DNA from: Acidobacteriota bacterium
GTDB lineage: Bacteria > Acidobacteriota > Terriglobia > Bryobacterales > Bryobacteraceae
Direction of reading: 5' to 3'
DNA length: 57,249 nucleotides
NCBI GenBank assembly: GCA_003223115.1
Contig: QHXW01000311.1
Location: 1-57,249 of the forward strand
Below are positions 43,678 to 52,352 of the stretch, in pieces. Made by a program: the position numbers and the translations under genes. The notes below the pieces were generated by a model. That model was given only the letters and a program-made list of their open reading frames with translations, was not told where the DNA came from and did no database searches. Each line of letters opens with the position of its first letter. Position 1 is the stretch's first letter.

Positions 43678-45638
43678 ATGCGTACTCTTCTCCAGGACCT
43701 TCGTTTTTCGCTCAGAACGCTCCGCAAGAGCCCGGTTTTTGCCACGGTTGCCATCGCTTCGCTGGCGCTGGGAATTGGAGCGAATACCGCCATTTTCACC
43801 TTCATGGACCAGGTGCTGTTCCGCCTGCTGCCCGTGAAGCATCCCGAGCAACTGACGCTGCTCGAGCCCGGAGAGGGGCCGGACTAGCAACTAGCGGTCC
43901 ATCCGCAACGACGATGCGTTCTCTTACCCAATGTACAAGGATTTTCGCGACCGCTGCCCGTCTTCAGCGGCGTGCTGGCACGGTTCGCGACACCCGTCAG
44001 TGTTTCCTATCGCGGGCACGGAAGGAGCGAATGGCGATCTGGTTTCCGGGAATTATTTTGAAGTGCTTGGCATCCAACCGTTTCTTGGCCGCACCTTCAC
44101 TCAAGAAGACGACCGCACACCGGGGGCGCACTCAGCATCAAGCCAGGCGTTTCGCGCAAGGAAGCAGAAGCGTCCGCGAATGTTCTTTATCACCAGATCC
44201 TGGAGCAGGAACTGAAGGAAACTACCGAGGTCAATCAGCGGTTCTCCGAGCGGTTCGTACGCAAGCACTTGTTTCCGGTATGGTACGCGGCCGCGCGGGG
44301 CAGCCGGGAATGGACCGCCAGTATCAGGCGCCTCTGATGATCCTGATGTCCATGGTGGGCCTGGTCTTGCTGATCGCTTGCGCAAATGTGGCGAATCTGC
44401 TGAGGGCCCGTGCGGCGGCCCGGCAGAAGGAAATCGCGATTCGGCTGGCAATCGGTGCGAGTCGAAGGCAGATTATTCGTCAGTTACTTGTCGAGAGCCT
44501 TTTACTTTACTCGCGGGCATTGGAAGTTTAGCGGGACTTCTTGTCGCCCGCTTGGGTAAGTGACGCGCTGGTAAACTTTGTTCCAACCGATAGCGTGATG
44601 CGTAATTTCAACATTTCGCCTGATGCTCGCGTGCTGGCTTTCAACTTTGGCGTCTCGATTCTGGCGGGCATCCTGTTCGGATTGGTTCCGGCGATTCAGA
44701 CCACGCGGCCGAGCCTGGCCACTACCTTGAAGGACCAGGCTGGGAATCTTTCCGGCGTGGCCTCACAGATACGCTTGCGCAAGGTGCTGGTCGTAGCCCA
44801 AATCGCGCTCTCGCTGTTGCTGGTCATCGGCGCCGGCCTGCTGGCACGCAGTTTGTACAATCTCAAAAACCTGGACCCGGTTTCCGCACTGAAGACCTGA
44901 TCACATTCGCAGTGGATGGGTCCGTCAACGGCTACCCCCTGGCGCGCACTCAAGATCACTACGCCCGGGCGCTCGAGGAGATCTTGCGCGTGCCAGGAGT
45001 GAGTACGGCATCGATGGCAGAAGTAGCGCCACTCACAGGTGATCGCAGCCAGAGCACCATTTATGTGGAAGGTTACAAGGCTAAAGAAGACGAGAACATG
45101 AACCGAGAACATGAACCCGGATGACAACTGGGTGGGTCCCGGCTACTTCTCTACTATGGGAATTCCGCTCATCGCCGGCCGCGAGTTCACCAAGCGCGAT
45201 GTGCTCGCGCGCCCAAGGTGGCCATCGTCAATGAAACCATGGCGCGTTATTATTTCGGCAAGGAGAATCCTCTCGGGCGCTGTTTCGGTTTCGGGGGACG
45301 CAAGAAGACGGCAGACATCGAAATCGTGGGCGTCGTGAAGGGCGAGAGAACCATCGGCCTTCGCGAAGAAATACCGCGCTTTGTCTATCTGCCATACAAG
45401 CAGGACCTGTGATGAAAGAAGTGCCGCTGATGGCAACCTGGGCATCGTCGCCGGACTGCCGATAGCTCTGGGATTGAGCCGCTTGATCCGCTCCCAACTG
45501 TTCGGGCTCGCCCGGCACGATCCGTTAACACTGGTGGTGTCTGTGGTCGCGTCGGCCGCAATCTCACTTCTGGCCGGTTACTTGCCGGCTGAACGCGCCA
45601 CGCGCGTGGATCCGGTAACCGCGTTGAGGTACGAGTAA
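43678..45638 (+). pseudogene. ADOP-type ABC transporter permease pseudogene (deleted)
   Basis: The start [40 protein letters not shown] is the unmistakable N-terminus of acidobacterial duplicated orphan permeases (FtsX/MacB superfamily). It then breaks after [11 protein letters not shown] and resumes at [12 protein letters not shown] in other frames. A stretch of roughly 100 residues is missing between DDRTPGAH and [19 protein letters not shown]. The first FtsX domain follows in pieces ([44 protein letters not shown]). The second MacB region breaks off after PRFVYLPYKQDL. Over 100 residues are again missing before GLPIALGLSRLIRSQLFGL and the terminal RATRVDPVTALRYE. Multiple frameshifts and two large deletions make it non-functional. 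Confidence 0.85.
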
Positions 45639-45684
45639 GGAATCTGGCGAGACGAGACAGGCGAAAGCCCGGATACGACGCGGG

Positions 45685-45720
45685 TCCGGGAAAGTCGCGG
45701 ATTCCGGGAGAGTCGCGGAT
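45685..45720 (+). repeat. Imperfect 18-bp tandem repeat in the spacer
   Basis: TCCGGGAAAGTCGCGGAT is followed directly by TCCGGGAGAGTCGCGGAT (17 of 18 identical). It lies between the end of the ADOP remnant and the end of the molybdenum hydroxylase gene. No function is evident. Confidence 0.75.
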
Positions 45721-45754
45721 CTTCGACTTCGATCGAGACGCCTGTCCCACTGCG

Positions 45755-47800
45755 CTAGCTGGAAAATGGCAGCGAACGCTGTCTGATTCCCGTAGCCTGA
45801 AACATCGCGTTTCCAACCGCCGGAGCCAACCCGACAATGGGCGTTTCTCCAGCCCCGGCCGACGGCAAATCTTTACGGTCGACCAGCACCGTTTCGATCA
45901 CCGGCACGTCTCCAAATCGCGGGACCCGGTAACGCGACAGCATCGGGTTCAAAATCTTTCCGTTCTCGAAATGCACCTGCTCGAATAACGCGCCGCCGAT
46001 GGCCATCACGATCGCGCCTTCAATCTGGTTGCTCAGGTGATCCGGATTCACCACGGCGCCGCACTCAAAAGCCTCGACCACGCGCACGATCTTCGGCCGG
46101 CCGCCTTCGACCGAGACTTCGGCGCAAGTCGCGACATAACCGCCCTTTTCGAAGCCCATGGAGATACCGTAACCGTGTCCCGCTGCGGCTTTCTGCTTTC
46201 CCCAGCCGAAGCGATTGGCCGCGGCAACAAGCACTGCGCGCTGTCTTTCGTCTTTGAGATTCTTGAGCCGGAACTCGAGCGGATCAATGTTCAAGGCATG
46301 CGCCAGTTCGTCGATATGCGTTTCACGGGCGAAATGGTTAGCCGTGGCGGCGAGCCCGCGATAAGAGCCCTGCCGCAAAGGCGATTTCGAGGGGTGAAAC
46401 ACGATCCGCCGGTTTGGAATGTCGTACGTAATTTGCATGCCGGAGGGGCCGGAATTGTAATTGTGAAAATCCCAGGCCGTGATAACGCCGTCCTGGCGCA
46501 CGCCGCTCGCAATCTCGATGACACCCGCCGGCCGGAGGTAAGCCCAGGTGAATTCTTCCTGGCGTGTCCACGAGACTTTGACCGGCTGGCCGGCCGCCTT
46601 GGCCAATCGAGCCGCCTCAATGGCGTATTCGCTTGTGTGCTTGCCGCCGTATGCCGAACCGGTGTCCGACACGATCACTCGCACATTTTCTTCATGAATG
46701 CCGAATTCGGTCGCCAGATCCGCACGTACGCCGAAGGGCCGCTGCGTGCCCGTCCAGACGGTCAGCTTGTTCTCTCTACTCCATTCGGCCACCGCCACTC
46801 GCGTTTCAAGCGGCACGTGCGCGATGTAGGCGACCGTGTAGCTCTGGGACAACTTCTGGTGCGCCTGCGCCATGCCTTGATCGATGGAGCCGCCGCTTTG
46901 CCGGTCTTCGCCCGGTCTGGCATTGGCTTTGAAGTAAGCGAATAATTCACCCTCGGAGGGCTGGGTCTCGGTTTTCCACTCGGCTTTAAGAGCTTCCACC
47001 GCGCGTTGGGCGGATTCGGAATCTGGCGCGGCAACGGCGACGAAATCACCCTGGCGCACAGTCGTTACGCCCGGCATTTGCTTCGCGGCCGCATCATCGA
47101 AACTCACCAGCTTGGCTTCGAAGGCCGGCGGGCGCAGCACCTTGCCATACAGCATGCGGGGGCGCTTGAGATCGTGCGTGTATTGATGTTTGCCGGTTAC
47201 GAAATCGCGTCCATCCACTTTCGGAACGGATTGACCGGCGATTTTCCAATCCGCTGCCGGTGTCAGCGCCACTTGTGGATCGATGATCTGGACAAGCTGC
47301 TGGCCACGCATCAACTCACCGAAGCCGGCGAAATGTCCCGCGGCCGAGACCTTGCCGTCAGCGACTCGCACAGTCTTACGGTCAACGGTCCACTTCGACG
47401 CGGCGATATCCACCAGAGCTTCACGCGCCGCCGCGGCCGCTTTACGGATCTCGGGCGCCATGGTGGGCGTGGTGCGGCTGCCAAATGTGCCCATATCGTA
47501 CGGCGTGAGATCGGTATCCGCCATGAGCAACTTGATGCTCGCTAGGGGCACGCGCAGCTCTTCAGCTACGGCCTGCGCCAGCGACGTGCGAATGTTCTGG
47601 CCCACTTCGGCCTTACCGGTACACGCGGTCACTGTGCCGTCGTCACCGATATGCAGCCAGGCTGAAATGGACTGAGGCCGCGCATCATTGCGGCTTCGCC
47701 TGCCGGATTCCTGAGCATCGGCGCTTTCGGCGGCACACAGTATGACGACTCCGCAGCCGAGCGCGGAAAAAAAGTCGCGGCGCGTAAGGTCGGCATTCAT
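45755..47800 (-). CDS. Molybdenum hydroxylase large subunit (isoquinoline 1-oxidoreductase beta-like)
   Basis: The 681-residue protein is a molybdopterin-binding subunit of the xanthine dehydrogenase/aldehyde oxidoreductase family, IorB branch. It has a Tat leader (LTRRDFFSALGCGVVILC). Family elements are AEVGQNIRTSLAQAVAEEL, DVAASKW-like strands, GRDFVTGKHQYTHDLKRPRMLYGKVLR, HVPLETRVAVAEW, GTQRPFGVRADLA, SDTGSAYGGKHTSEYAIEAARLA and, near the C-terminus, ECGAVVNPDHLSNQIEGAIVMAIGGAL. It would hydroxylate an N-heterocycle or aldehyde in the periplasm. The ATG overlaps the 2Fe-2S subunit stop as ATGA. There is no FAD subunit, as expected for IorAB-type enzymes; an external electron acceptor such as cytochrome c is likely. 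Confidence 0.87.
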   Translation of the reverse strand: MNADLTRRDFFSALGCGVVILCAAESADAQESGRRSRNDARPQSISAWLHIGDDGTVTACTGKAEVGQNIRTSLAQAVAEELRVPLASIKLLMADTDLTPYDMGTFGSRTTPTMAPEIRKAAAAAREALVDIAASKWTVDRKTVRVADGKVSAAGHFAGFGELMRGQQLVQIIDPQVALTPAADWKIAGQSVPKVDGRDFVTGKHQYTHDLKRPRMLYGKVLRPPAFEAKLVSFDDAAAKQMPGVTTVRQGDFVAVAAPDSESAQRAVEALKAEWKTETQPSEGELFAYFKANARPGEDRQSGGSIDQGMAQAHQKLSQSYTVAYIAHVPLETRVAVAEWSRENKLTVWTGTQRPFGVRADLATEFGIHEENVRVIVSDTGSAYGGKHTSEYAIEAARLAKAAGQPVKVSWTRQEEFTWAYLRPAGVIEIASGVRQDGVITAWDFHNYNSGPSGMQITYDIPNRRIVFHPSKSPLRQGSYRGLAATANHFARETHIDELAHALNIDPLEFRLKNLKDERQRAVLVAAANRFGWGKQKAAAGHGYGISMGFEKGGYVATCAEVSVEGGRPKIVRVVEAFECGAVVNPDHLSNQIEGAIVMAIGGALFEQVHFENGKILNPMLSRYRVPRFGDVPVIETVLVDRKDLPSAGAGETPIVGLAPAVGNAMFQATGIRQRSLPFSS

Positions 47801-48267
47801 GACGGCCTCCGTTGTGCTGCCATGCGCACCGCCGCCACAATCCGGGGGTAGGTGCCGCAGCGGCAGATATTGCCCTGCATGGCGTGCGCAATCTCGGCTG
47901 CGGTAGGCTTCGGATTCCTGCGCAGCAGAGACGTGCCGCTCATGATCATTCCGGGCGTGCAGTAGCCGCACTGGAATGCGCCCACCTCGAGGAATGCTTC
48001 CTGCAGTGGGTCAAGGCTGCCTTCCTGTTCCAAACCTTCGATGGTGGTGATCCGTTTGCCGGCAGCTTTCGATACCGGAGTAATGCACGACCGCACCGGT
48101 TCGCCATCCAGCAGGACAGTGCAGGCGCCGCACTGGCCTTCACCGCATCCGTATTTGGTCCCGGTGAGGTCAAGATCGTCGCGGAGCACGCTCAATAGGC
48201 TCCTCTCGGAAGAGGCATTCACGCGCTGTGTGATACCGTTCACATCGAGTTCAGTGATGCTCGGCAT
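47797..48267 (-). CDS. 2Fe-2S small subunit of the molybdenum hydroxylase (IorA type)
   Basis: The 156-residue protein has two iron-sulfur domains. The plant-ferredoxin-like N-terminal cluster uses Cys41, Cys46, Cys49 and Cys61 (KYGCGEGQCGACTVLLDG, SCITPV). The helical C-terminal cluster uses Cys100, Cys103, Cys135 and Cys137 (FQCGYCTPGMIM, GNICRCGTY). It passes electrons from the molybdenum site of the large subunit. It has no leader and would be exported with its Tat-targeted partner. The ATG at 48267 fits the family better than the GTG two codons earlier. It is the first gene of a two-gene operon. Confidence 0.93.
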   Translation of the reverse strand: MPSITELDVNGITQRVNASSERSLLSVLRDDLDLTGTKYGCGEGQCGACTVLLDGEPVRSCITPVSKAAGKRITTIEGLEQEGSLDPLQEAFLEVGAFQCGYCTPGMIMSGTSLLRRNPKPTAAEIAHAMQGNICRCGTYPRIVAAVRMAAQRRPS

Positions 48268-48329
48268 GTTCACATTATCGGTGATTCAGCGGAAGGGCAC
48301 CCGCGCCGTGGGAGACAATCAATGGCGTC

Positions 48330-48674
48330 TTAGAAATTACCGGCGAATTCGTCCAGATCCAGAGCAATCAGTAGTGCGCGATTTAGTTCATCCACATTTG
48401 CTTCGGTGAGCCGACCCACATAGTGAGTCAACATTACTTTTGGCAAGCTCACGAGTTCATCGCAGTGTACGCTTGACTCACTTTTGAGACCTTCGCCGAC
48501 ACCAATTCGTATCTGTGTGGTAAGCCCGTCGTGCCGCGAATAAACCGGCGCGCAAATAACCGAAGAAAACCGCGTTTCGAGAAGGGCCTGACGACTGACG
48601 ACGACAAAAACGCGCTGCCGCTTAGGATCTCGCGAGCCGGGTTTCTTCATCAAATACAGCTCGCCACGTCTCAC
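48330..48674 (-). CDS. mazF: MazF/PemK-family mRNA interferase toxin
   Basis: The 114-residue toxin starts [46 protein letters not shown], the SH3-like barrel of MazF/PemK ribosome-independent endoribonucleases. A basic loop after RRGELY and the later [35 protein letters not shown] helix complete the fold. The start overlaps the antitoxin stop as ATGA, giving translational coupling. The frame is intact, unlike the two other toxins in the window. Confidence 0.9.
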   Translation of the reverse strand: MRRGELYLMKKPGSRDPKRQRVFVVVSRQALLETRFSSVICAPVYSRHDGLTTQIRIGVGEGLKSESSVHCDELVSLPKVMLTHYVGRLTEANVDELNRALLIALDLDEFAGNF

Positions 48675-48910
48675 GACAAGCCTTGGTATTCAAGCACATC
48701 CTGCGCTTCCTGGTTCAGCCGTGCAGCGCGGGAATTGATGATTTCGATATCCCTGGCCTCACGCTTGGCCTTTTCGAGGCGCGCGAGATACACGCGCAGG
48801 GCGCGTTCGATAAAAGCCGAACGGTTGGAGTCACTCCGGTCGACGCTTTTTAGTAAATCATCGGGCAGTGTGATGGAAGTCTTGACGCGCACAAGATAAG
48901 TATACTCCAT
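48671..48910 (-). CDS. Ribbon-helix-helix (MazE/CopG-type) antitoxin
   Basis: The 79-residue protein has a CopG-like ribbon-helix-helix N-terminus ([39 protein letters not shown]). A charged C-terminal tail, presumed to wrap the toxin, follows ([31 protein letters not shown]). It neutralises the MazF-type toxin and represses the operon. The ATG at 48910 is preferred; a GTG at 48886 that starts right at the beta strand is also possible. Confidence 0.87.
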   Translation of the reverse strand: MEYTYLVRVKTSITLPDDLLKSVDRSDSNRSAFIERALRVYLARLEKAKREARDIEIINSRAARLNQEAQDVLEYQGLS

Positions 48911-48928
48911 ATGTACAGACAAATGTAC
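48911..48928. promoter_or_regulatory. Candidate operator of the RHH-MazF module
   Basis: Two copies of ATGTAC (48911-48916 and 48923-48928) lie directly upstream of the antitoxin start, with a 12-base repeat period that would place them roughly on one face of the helix. Autoregulation by the ribbon-helix-helix antitoxin is normal for the family, but the site is inferred from sequence only. Confidence 0.35.
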
Positions 48929-49052
48929 GCTGCATTATCTTTTTGTTCGTGTGCCCCTGATTCTAAAATGCCATTATGCCGCGCGCACCTTACTCACCGC
49001 GTTGTATCCTTGCTTCTTCACCGGGCAGAAATTTTGCGCGCTTCAAAACACC

Positions 49053-49922
49053 ATGGAACCCATCCGCACTTTATTTGAGCGCCAAGAGCCGGGCCTGACG
49101 GCGCTGCTGCCGGAAGATCTCAGAGCGATTTACGGCGGAGATCTGCGGTTTCCTTCAGCCCGTGGCGGGCGTCCTTACGTGATTGGAAATTTCGTCAGCA
49201 CGCTCGATGGGGTGGTGAGCTATGAGATACCGGGCCAGTCCGGAGGCGGCGACATCAGCGGTTTCAACGAAGGCGACCGCTTCATCATGGGCCTGCTGCG
49301 CGCCTCCGCGGACGCCGTGATCGTAGGGGCAGGCACGCTGCACGAAGTCAACCCCAAGCACCTATGGGCGGCCGAGTATGTTTATCGGGAAGGAGCCGAA
49401 TGGTACGCGCGTTATCGCGGAGATATCCTGCACAAGCCGCAGTATCCGATTAACGTCATTGCCAGCGGAAGCGGGCGCTTGGATCTGAGCAGAGCGGTAT
49501 TTCGCACACCGGGCCTCCGCACTGTGATTGTGACTACGCGCGAAGGCGCCGAACATTTGGCAGCCGCCGGCGCCGCGGCACTCACCTCTACGGAAGTGCG
49601 CGTCATTCAAAATTCAGGGTCACGCCTGACCGCGGCGGCGATTGTGGCAATGCTCGCCCGCGAGTTCGATGTGAAATTGTTGCTGCATGAAGGCGGCCCC
49701 ATTTTATTCGGGAGCTTCGTGGCGCAAGGTCTAGTGGACGAATTTTTCGTGACGATTGCCCCACAGCTTGCAGGGCGCAATCAGGGAAGCCCACGTCCCG
49801 GCATGCTAGCTGGTGTAGAGTTCTTGCCGGGAACGGCTCCCTGGCTTGAGGCGTTGAGCGTCAAGCAGCAGGGTGATCACTTGTATCTCCGGTACCGCAA
49901 GCGCACGTCGTCTGCGGAATAA
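49053..49922 (+). CDS. RibD C-terminal / dihydrofolate-reductase-fold protein
   Basis: The 289-residue protein has the RibD_C reductase fold. Landmarks are RPYVIGNFVSTLDGVVSYE near the start, DRFIMGLLRASADAVIVGAGTLHEV, YPINVIASGSGRLDLSRAVF, LLLHEGGPILFGSFVAQGLVDEFFVTIAPQLAG with the NADPH-loop glycine pair, and LYLRYRKR. Such proteins reduce pyrimidine-type or pterin-like substrates with NADPH. The deaminase half of RibD is absent, so it is not a complete riboflavin-pathway RibD. The ATG at 49053 matches the family; the longer frame is unrelated upstream. It is single-gene and divergent from the toxin-antitoxin module. Confidence 0.82.
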   Translation: MEPIRTLFERQEPGLTALLPEDLRAIYGGDLRFPSARGGRPYVIGNFVSTLDGVVSYEIPGQSGGGDISGFNEGDRFIMGLLRASADAVIVGAGTLHEVNPKHLWAAEYVYREGAEWYARYRGDILHKPQYPINVIASGSGRLDLSRAVFRTPGLRTVIVTTREGAEHLAAAGAAALTSTEVRVIQNSGSRLTAAAIVAMLAREFDVKLLLHEGGPILFGSFVAQGLVDEFFVTIAPQLAGRNQGSPRPGMLAGVEFLPGTAPWLEALSVKQQGDHLYLRYRKRTSSAE

Positions 49923-49943
49923 AAGAAGCCCAGCTTCCGGCGG

Positions 49944-50300
49944 CTACAGGCTATGGGTTAGCGGGCTGGGAAAATGCAAGCCGAGTCTGAACTTCGAGCC
50001 TTTAGAGGTGCAGTGGCGTACCGTGGCGCTGCCCATAAGTGCGAGGTCTCGAGCTTTGATGTACACCAGAGTTCCCACCCCGATTGGTTCTTCGGTCTCC
50101 ACCAGAGCGCCTGATTTGCTCATGTTAATGCCGCGGGCCGGAATGTAGCGCTGTCCGGACATGGTATCTGCGGCATAGATTGAGAATCGATATTTCACGG
50201 GCAGGCGTTGATGGAACCGATGTTCCGAAAAGGCTGCTGCCGCGGCGCGCGCCTTAACGGCGTCTCCTGGTTTCCACTTGATCAGCACTTTCACAGTCAT
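49944..50300 (-). CDS. PilZ-domain protein
   Basis: The 118-residue protein has a short N-terminal basic segment and a PilZ domain. The RxxxR-type segment is HQRLPVKYRFSIYAAD and the second motif is GINMSKSGALVETEEPIGVGTLV (consensus D/NxSxxG), followed by GSATVRHCTSKGSKFRLGLHF. PilZ domains bind cyclic di-GMP. The first motif has only one well-placed Arg before LPVKYR, so binding may be weakened. The ATG at 50300 is preferred, and upstream codons in the longer frame do not look like protein. No flagellar or cellulose genes are near. Confidence 0.8.
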   Translation of the reverse strand: MTVKVLIKWKPGDAVKARAAAAAFSEHRFHQRLPVKYRFSIYAADTMSGQRYIPARGINMSKSGALVETEEPIGVGTLVYIKARDLALMGSATVRHCTSKGSKFRLGLHFPSPLTHSL

Positions 50301-50480
50301 ATGCGAAACTCCCAGCCAATGCTCTTTACTTACATTTTCATTGCCATTTGCCGGGTGTTCGCGGATGTTGTGACGGGCGTTAGTTAATAATGAGTTGCCG
50401 CGTTCGCGGCTCAACCGTGCGACCAAAGTTAACAGGCTGCTCGGCGATAACGCCTGTCACAGGCATGACAAAGTGGCACT

Positions 50481-52202
50481 TCAGTTGTGATCGGGCGGCC
50501 TGGGATCCCGGGCGAGGGCCAGCCGGCCGGAGGCAATGGATAACCCGAGCAATTCTCCCTGCAAACGACGGAAACTCGGGACGTCACGCACATAATCGCT
50601 AGCGCCTGAGATTGCGCGTCGCGCGAGTTGTTGCGCCCGGTCCGGGTTCGTGGCGGCAAGCGCGCGTAACAGTTCGTAATCTTCGATGCCCTCGCGCATG
50701 GCTTCCAGGCGAATCGAGCTGTGAATGCTGTTCTTCTGGCGCCATGGGTATGTGATGAACGCATCGCCCGCAGGCAGAACCTGTTTGCCATTCTCGATGG
50801 CCGCCTCCACATTTGTGAACGGATCCCCATCCCAATAGTTGCCACCCCAATGCAAAAAACCGGTGAAATCGTACCGGAAATTGAACCAATGCAGCAGCCT
50901 GGTTTTCAGCAGAGGATAATCGATGAATCGATTCAAGTAGCGGCCTTGGGGATACAGACACGTGTAAAACCAGGCTTGGCCGGCTTGGCCGCCTTTCTTG
51001 ACGTGCTCGCGAATGGTGTCGAAACCATCGTCAAATTTACCGAGCTGCGGCACCCAGATATCGCAGGCCTCACCCAGCAGCTCGGCGGTTTGATCGATGG
51101 CGTCGATGGTCAGCACTCCCGGGAGATTTTTGCGGATGATTTTGACGTACCGGAGGTAGACCGGCGGCTCTGCGCCGTGGGCCTCATCGAGCACGTGTTG
51201 AACGTAGCGGTCGAGCCAGCCCTCCTGCTTGAGATGCGAATAGAGCGCCGGCAGAAACGAATCGAGATGCGCTTCCGCGCGCGGATCGTCAGGGTCTAAC
51301 ATCTGCCGCTGCACCTGGCCGTTTTCCACCACAAATGCGCCGACTTTGAGCGGTGAATCGTAACCCGACGCACGGTCCAGAATGTGGCCGCCCTCAATCA
51401 ATTCCGCGGCGCCGGCTTTGTTGAATATCTCAATCCAGCGATCCAGGCGCGTAAAGTCATACGTCACGGTCCCGCCATCCACGTGCGCGTCCGTCAGCGA
51501 CAGCACGGGTGTGATGATGACGTTCTGCCGGTGATAGGCCATCACGTGCGCAACGTTCGAGAGCACGTCCCAGTAACGCTCGGGATTGCTGGCGAGATCG
51601 TAATAATGCGCGAGGTGGCTTTCATCGAGGTTCAGCCAGTTGGTGACCTTGAGCGTCTGTTTCGCGGGAACAACTGGAGCCATCACCTGGATGCTGAAGG
51701 AAAGACGCGCCAGCCGATGCATGCCCGACCGGAAAACGGCCTCTCCTTTGTAGACACCCGGCGGCGTTTTCGCAGGCCCATACACGGTAATCCAGACTGG
51801 GGTGGTCTCGTTGGCCTTGAGGGGGAAAGGGACATCTTCCAAAAGCGGGTCCGGGAATTTCGCCGGCGCGACTCGAGCAACTTCATCGGCGGGAGTTCGA
51901 GGCGGATTCGAGCGAACGGGAACATAGCCGACTCTCCGCACCTGCGCTTGAAGGCCGCCTGCCAGCTTCACGGTTGCAGAGAGAGCCTCTACCAGTGCAC
52001 TGGAGCGAATCGCAAACTGAAGGCTGGTATGGCCGTTGCGCGCGACCAGCCAGACTTCCTGAGACGCGCGATTTGTTCCAGGTGCGTCATCCGGGAAGAC
52101 CTTGATCAGGGAGTCCACGGGCCACACGGAAATCTGCTGCGCCGCAAAGCCAGCGGAGGTGATCAGCAGGACAGCAAGAATCAAGAATCGTTTGAGCGGC
52201 AT
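50481..52202 (-). CDS. Exported glycoside hydrolase-like DUF4091 protein
   Basis: The 573-residue protein has a signal peptide (MPLKRFLILAVLLITSAGFA). An N-terminal beta-sandwich follows at about 20-185 (VWPVDSLIKVFPDDAPG, PVWITVYGPAKTPPGVYKGEAVFR). Next is a TIM-barrel-like DUF4091 region at about 195-540 (KVTNWLNLDESHLAHYYD, YVQHVLDEAHGAEPPVYLRYVKIIRK, VDID-like DAIDQTAELLGEACDIWVPQ, and FTGFLHWGGNYWDGDPFTN). Acidic residues in LDEAHG and the GFLHWGGNYWDGDP loop are candidates for a glycosidase active site. Members are common in acidobacteria and Bacteroidetes and presumed to act on polysaccharide. Activity is not established. A 7-bp hairpin lies just upstream. Confidence 0.82.
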   Translation of the reverse strand: MPLKRFLILAVLLITSAGFAAQQISVWPVDSLIKVFPDDAPGTNRASQEVWLVARNGHTSLQFAIRSSALVEALSATVKLAGGLQAQVRRVGYVPVRSNPPRTPADEVARVAPAKFPDPLLEDVPFPLKANETTPVWITVYGPAKTPPGVYKGEAVFRSGMHRLARLSFSIQVMAPVVPAKQTLKVTNWLNLDESHLAHYYDLASNPERYWDVLSNVAHVMAYHRQNVIITPVLSLTDAHVDGGTVTYDFTRLDRWIEIFNKAGAAELIEGGHILDRASGYDSPLKVGAFVVENGQVQRQMLDPDDPRAEAHLDSFLPALYSHLKQEGWLDRYVQHVLDEAHGAEPPVYLRYVKIIRKNLPGVLTIDAIDQTAELLGEACDIWVPQLGKFDDGFDTIREHVKKGGQAGQAWFYTCLYPQGRYLNRFIDYPLLKTRLLHWFNFRYDFTGFLHWGGNYWDGDPFTNVEAAIENGKQVLPAGDAFITYPWRQKNSIHSSIRLEAMREGIEDYELLRALAATNPDRAQQLARRAISGASDYVRDVPSFRRLQGELLGLSIASGRLALARDPRPPDHN

Positions 52203-52221
52203 TGCGCCGATTATAGGACAT

Positions 52222-52238
52222 CCACTCGGCCCGAGTGG
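52222..52238 (-). promoter_or_regulatory. Small hairpin in the leader of the DUF4091 gene
   Basis: CCACTCG and CGAGTGG pair perfectly around a GCC loop, 20 bases upstream of the start codon. It could slow ribosome access or mark a regulatory site. It is short and could be chance in this GC-rich DNA. Confidence 0.35.
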
Positions 52239-52352
52239 CCTGATGCCGCTCGGTCGCGCCAAGGGCAGTTGAAATGGCGCCTGCGCTGGCGCAAAATCAA
52301 GTAACGGCGATGTCTGCCGGTCCGTCAGATAACTAAGCCCTCGGCCATCTGA

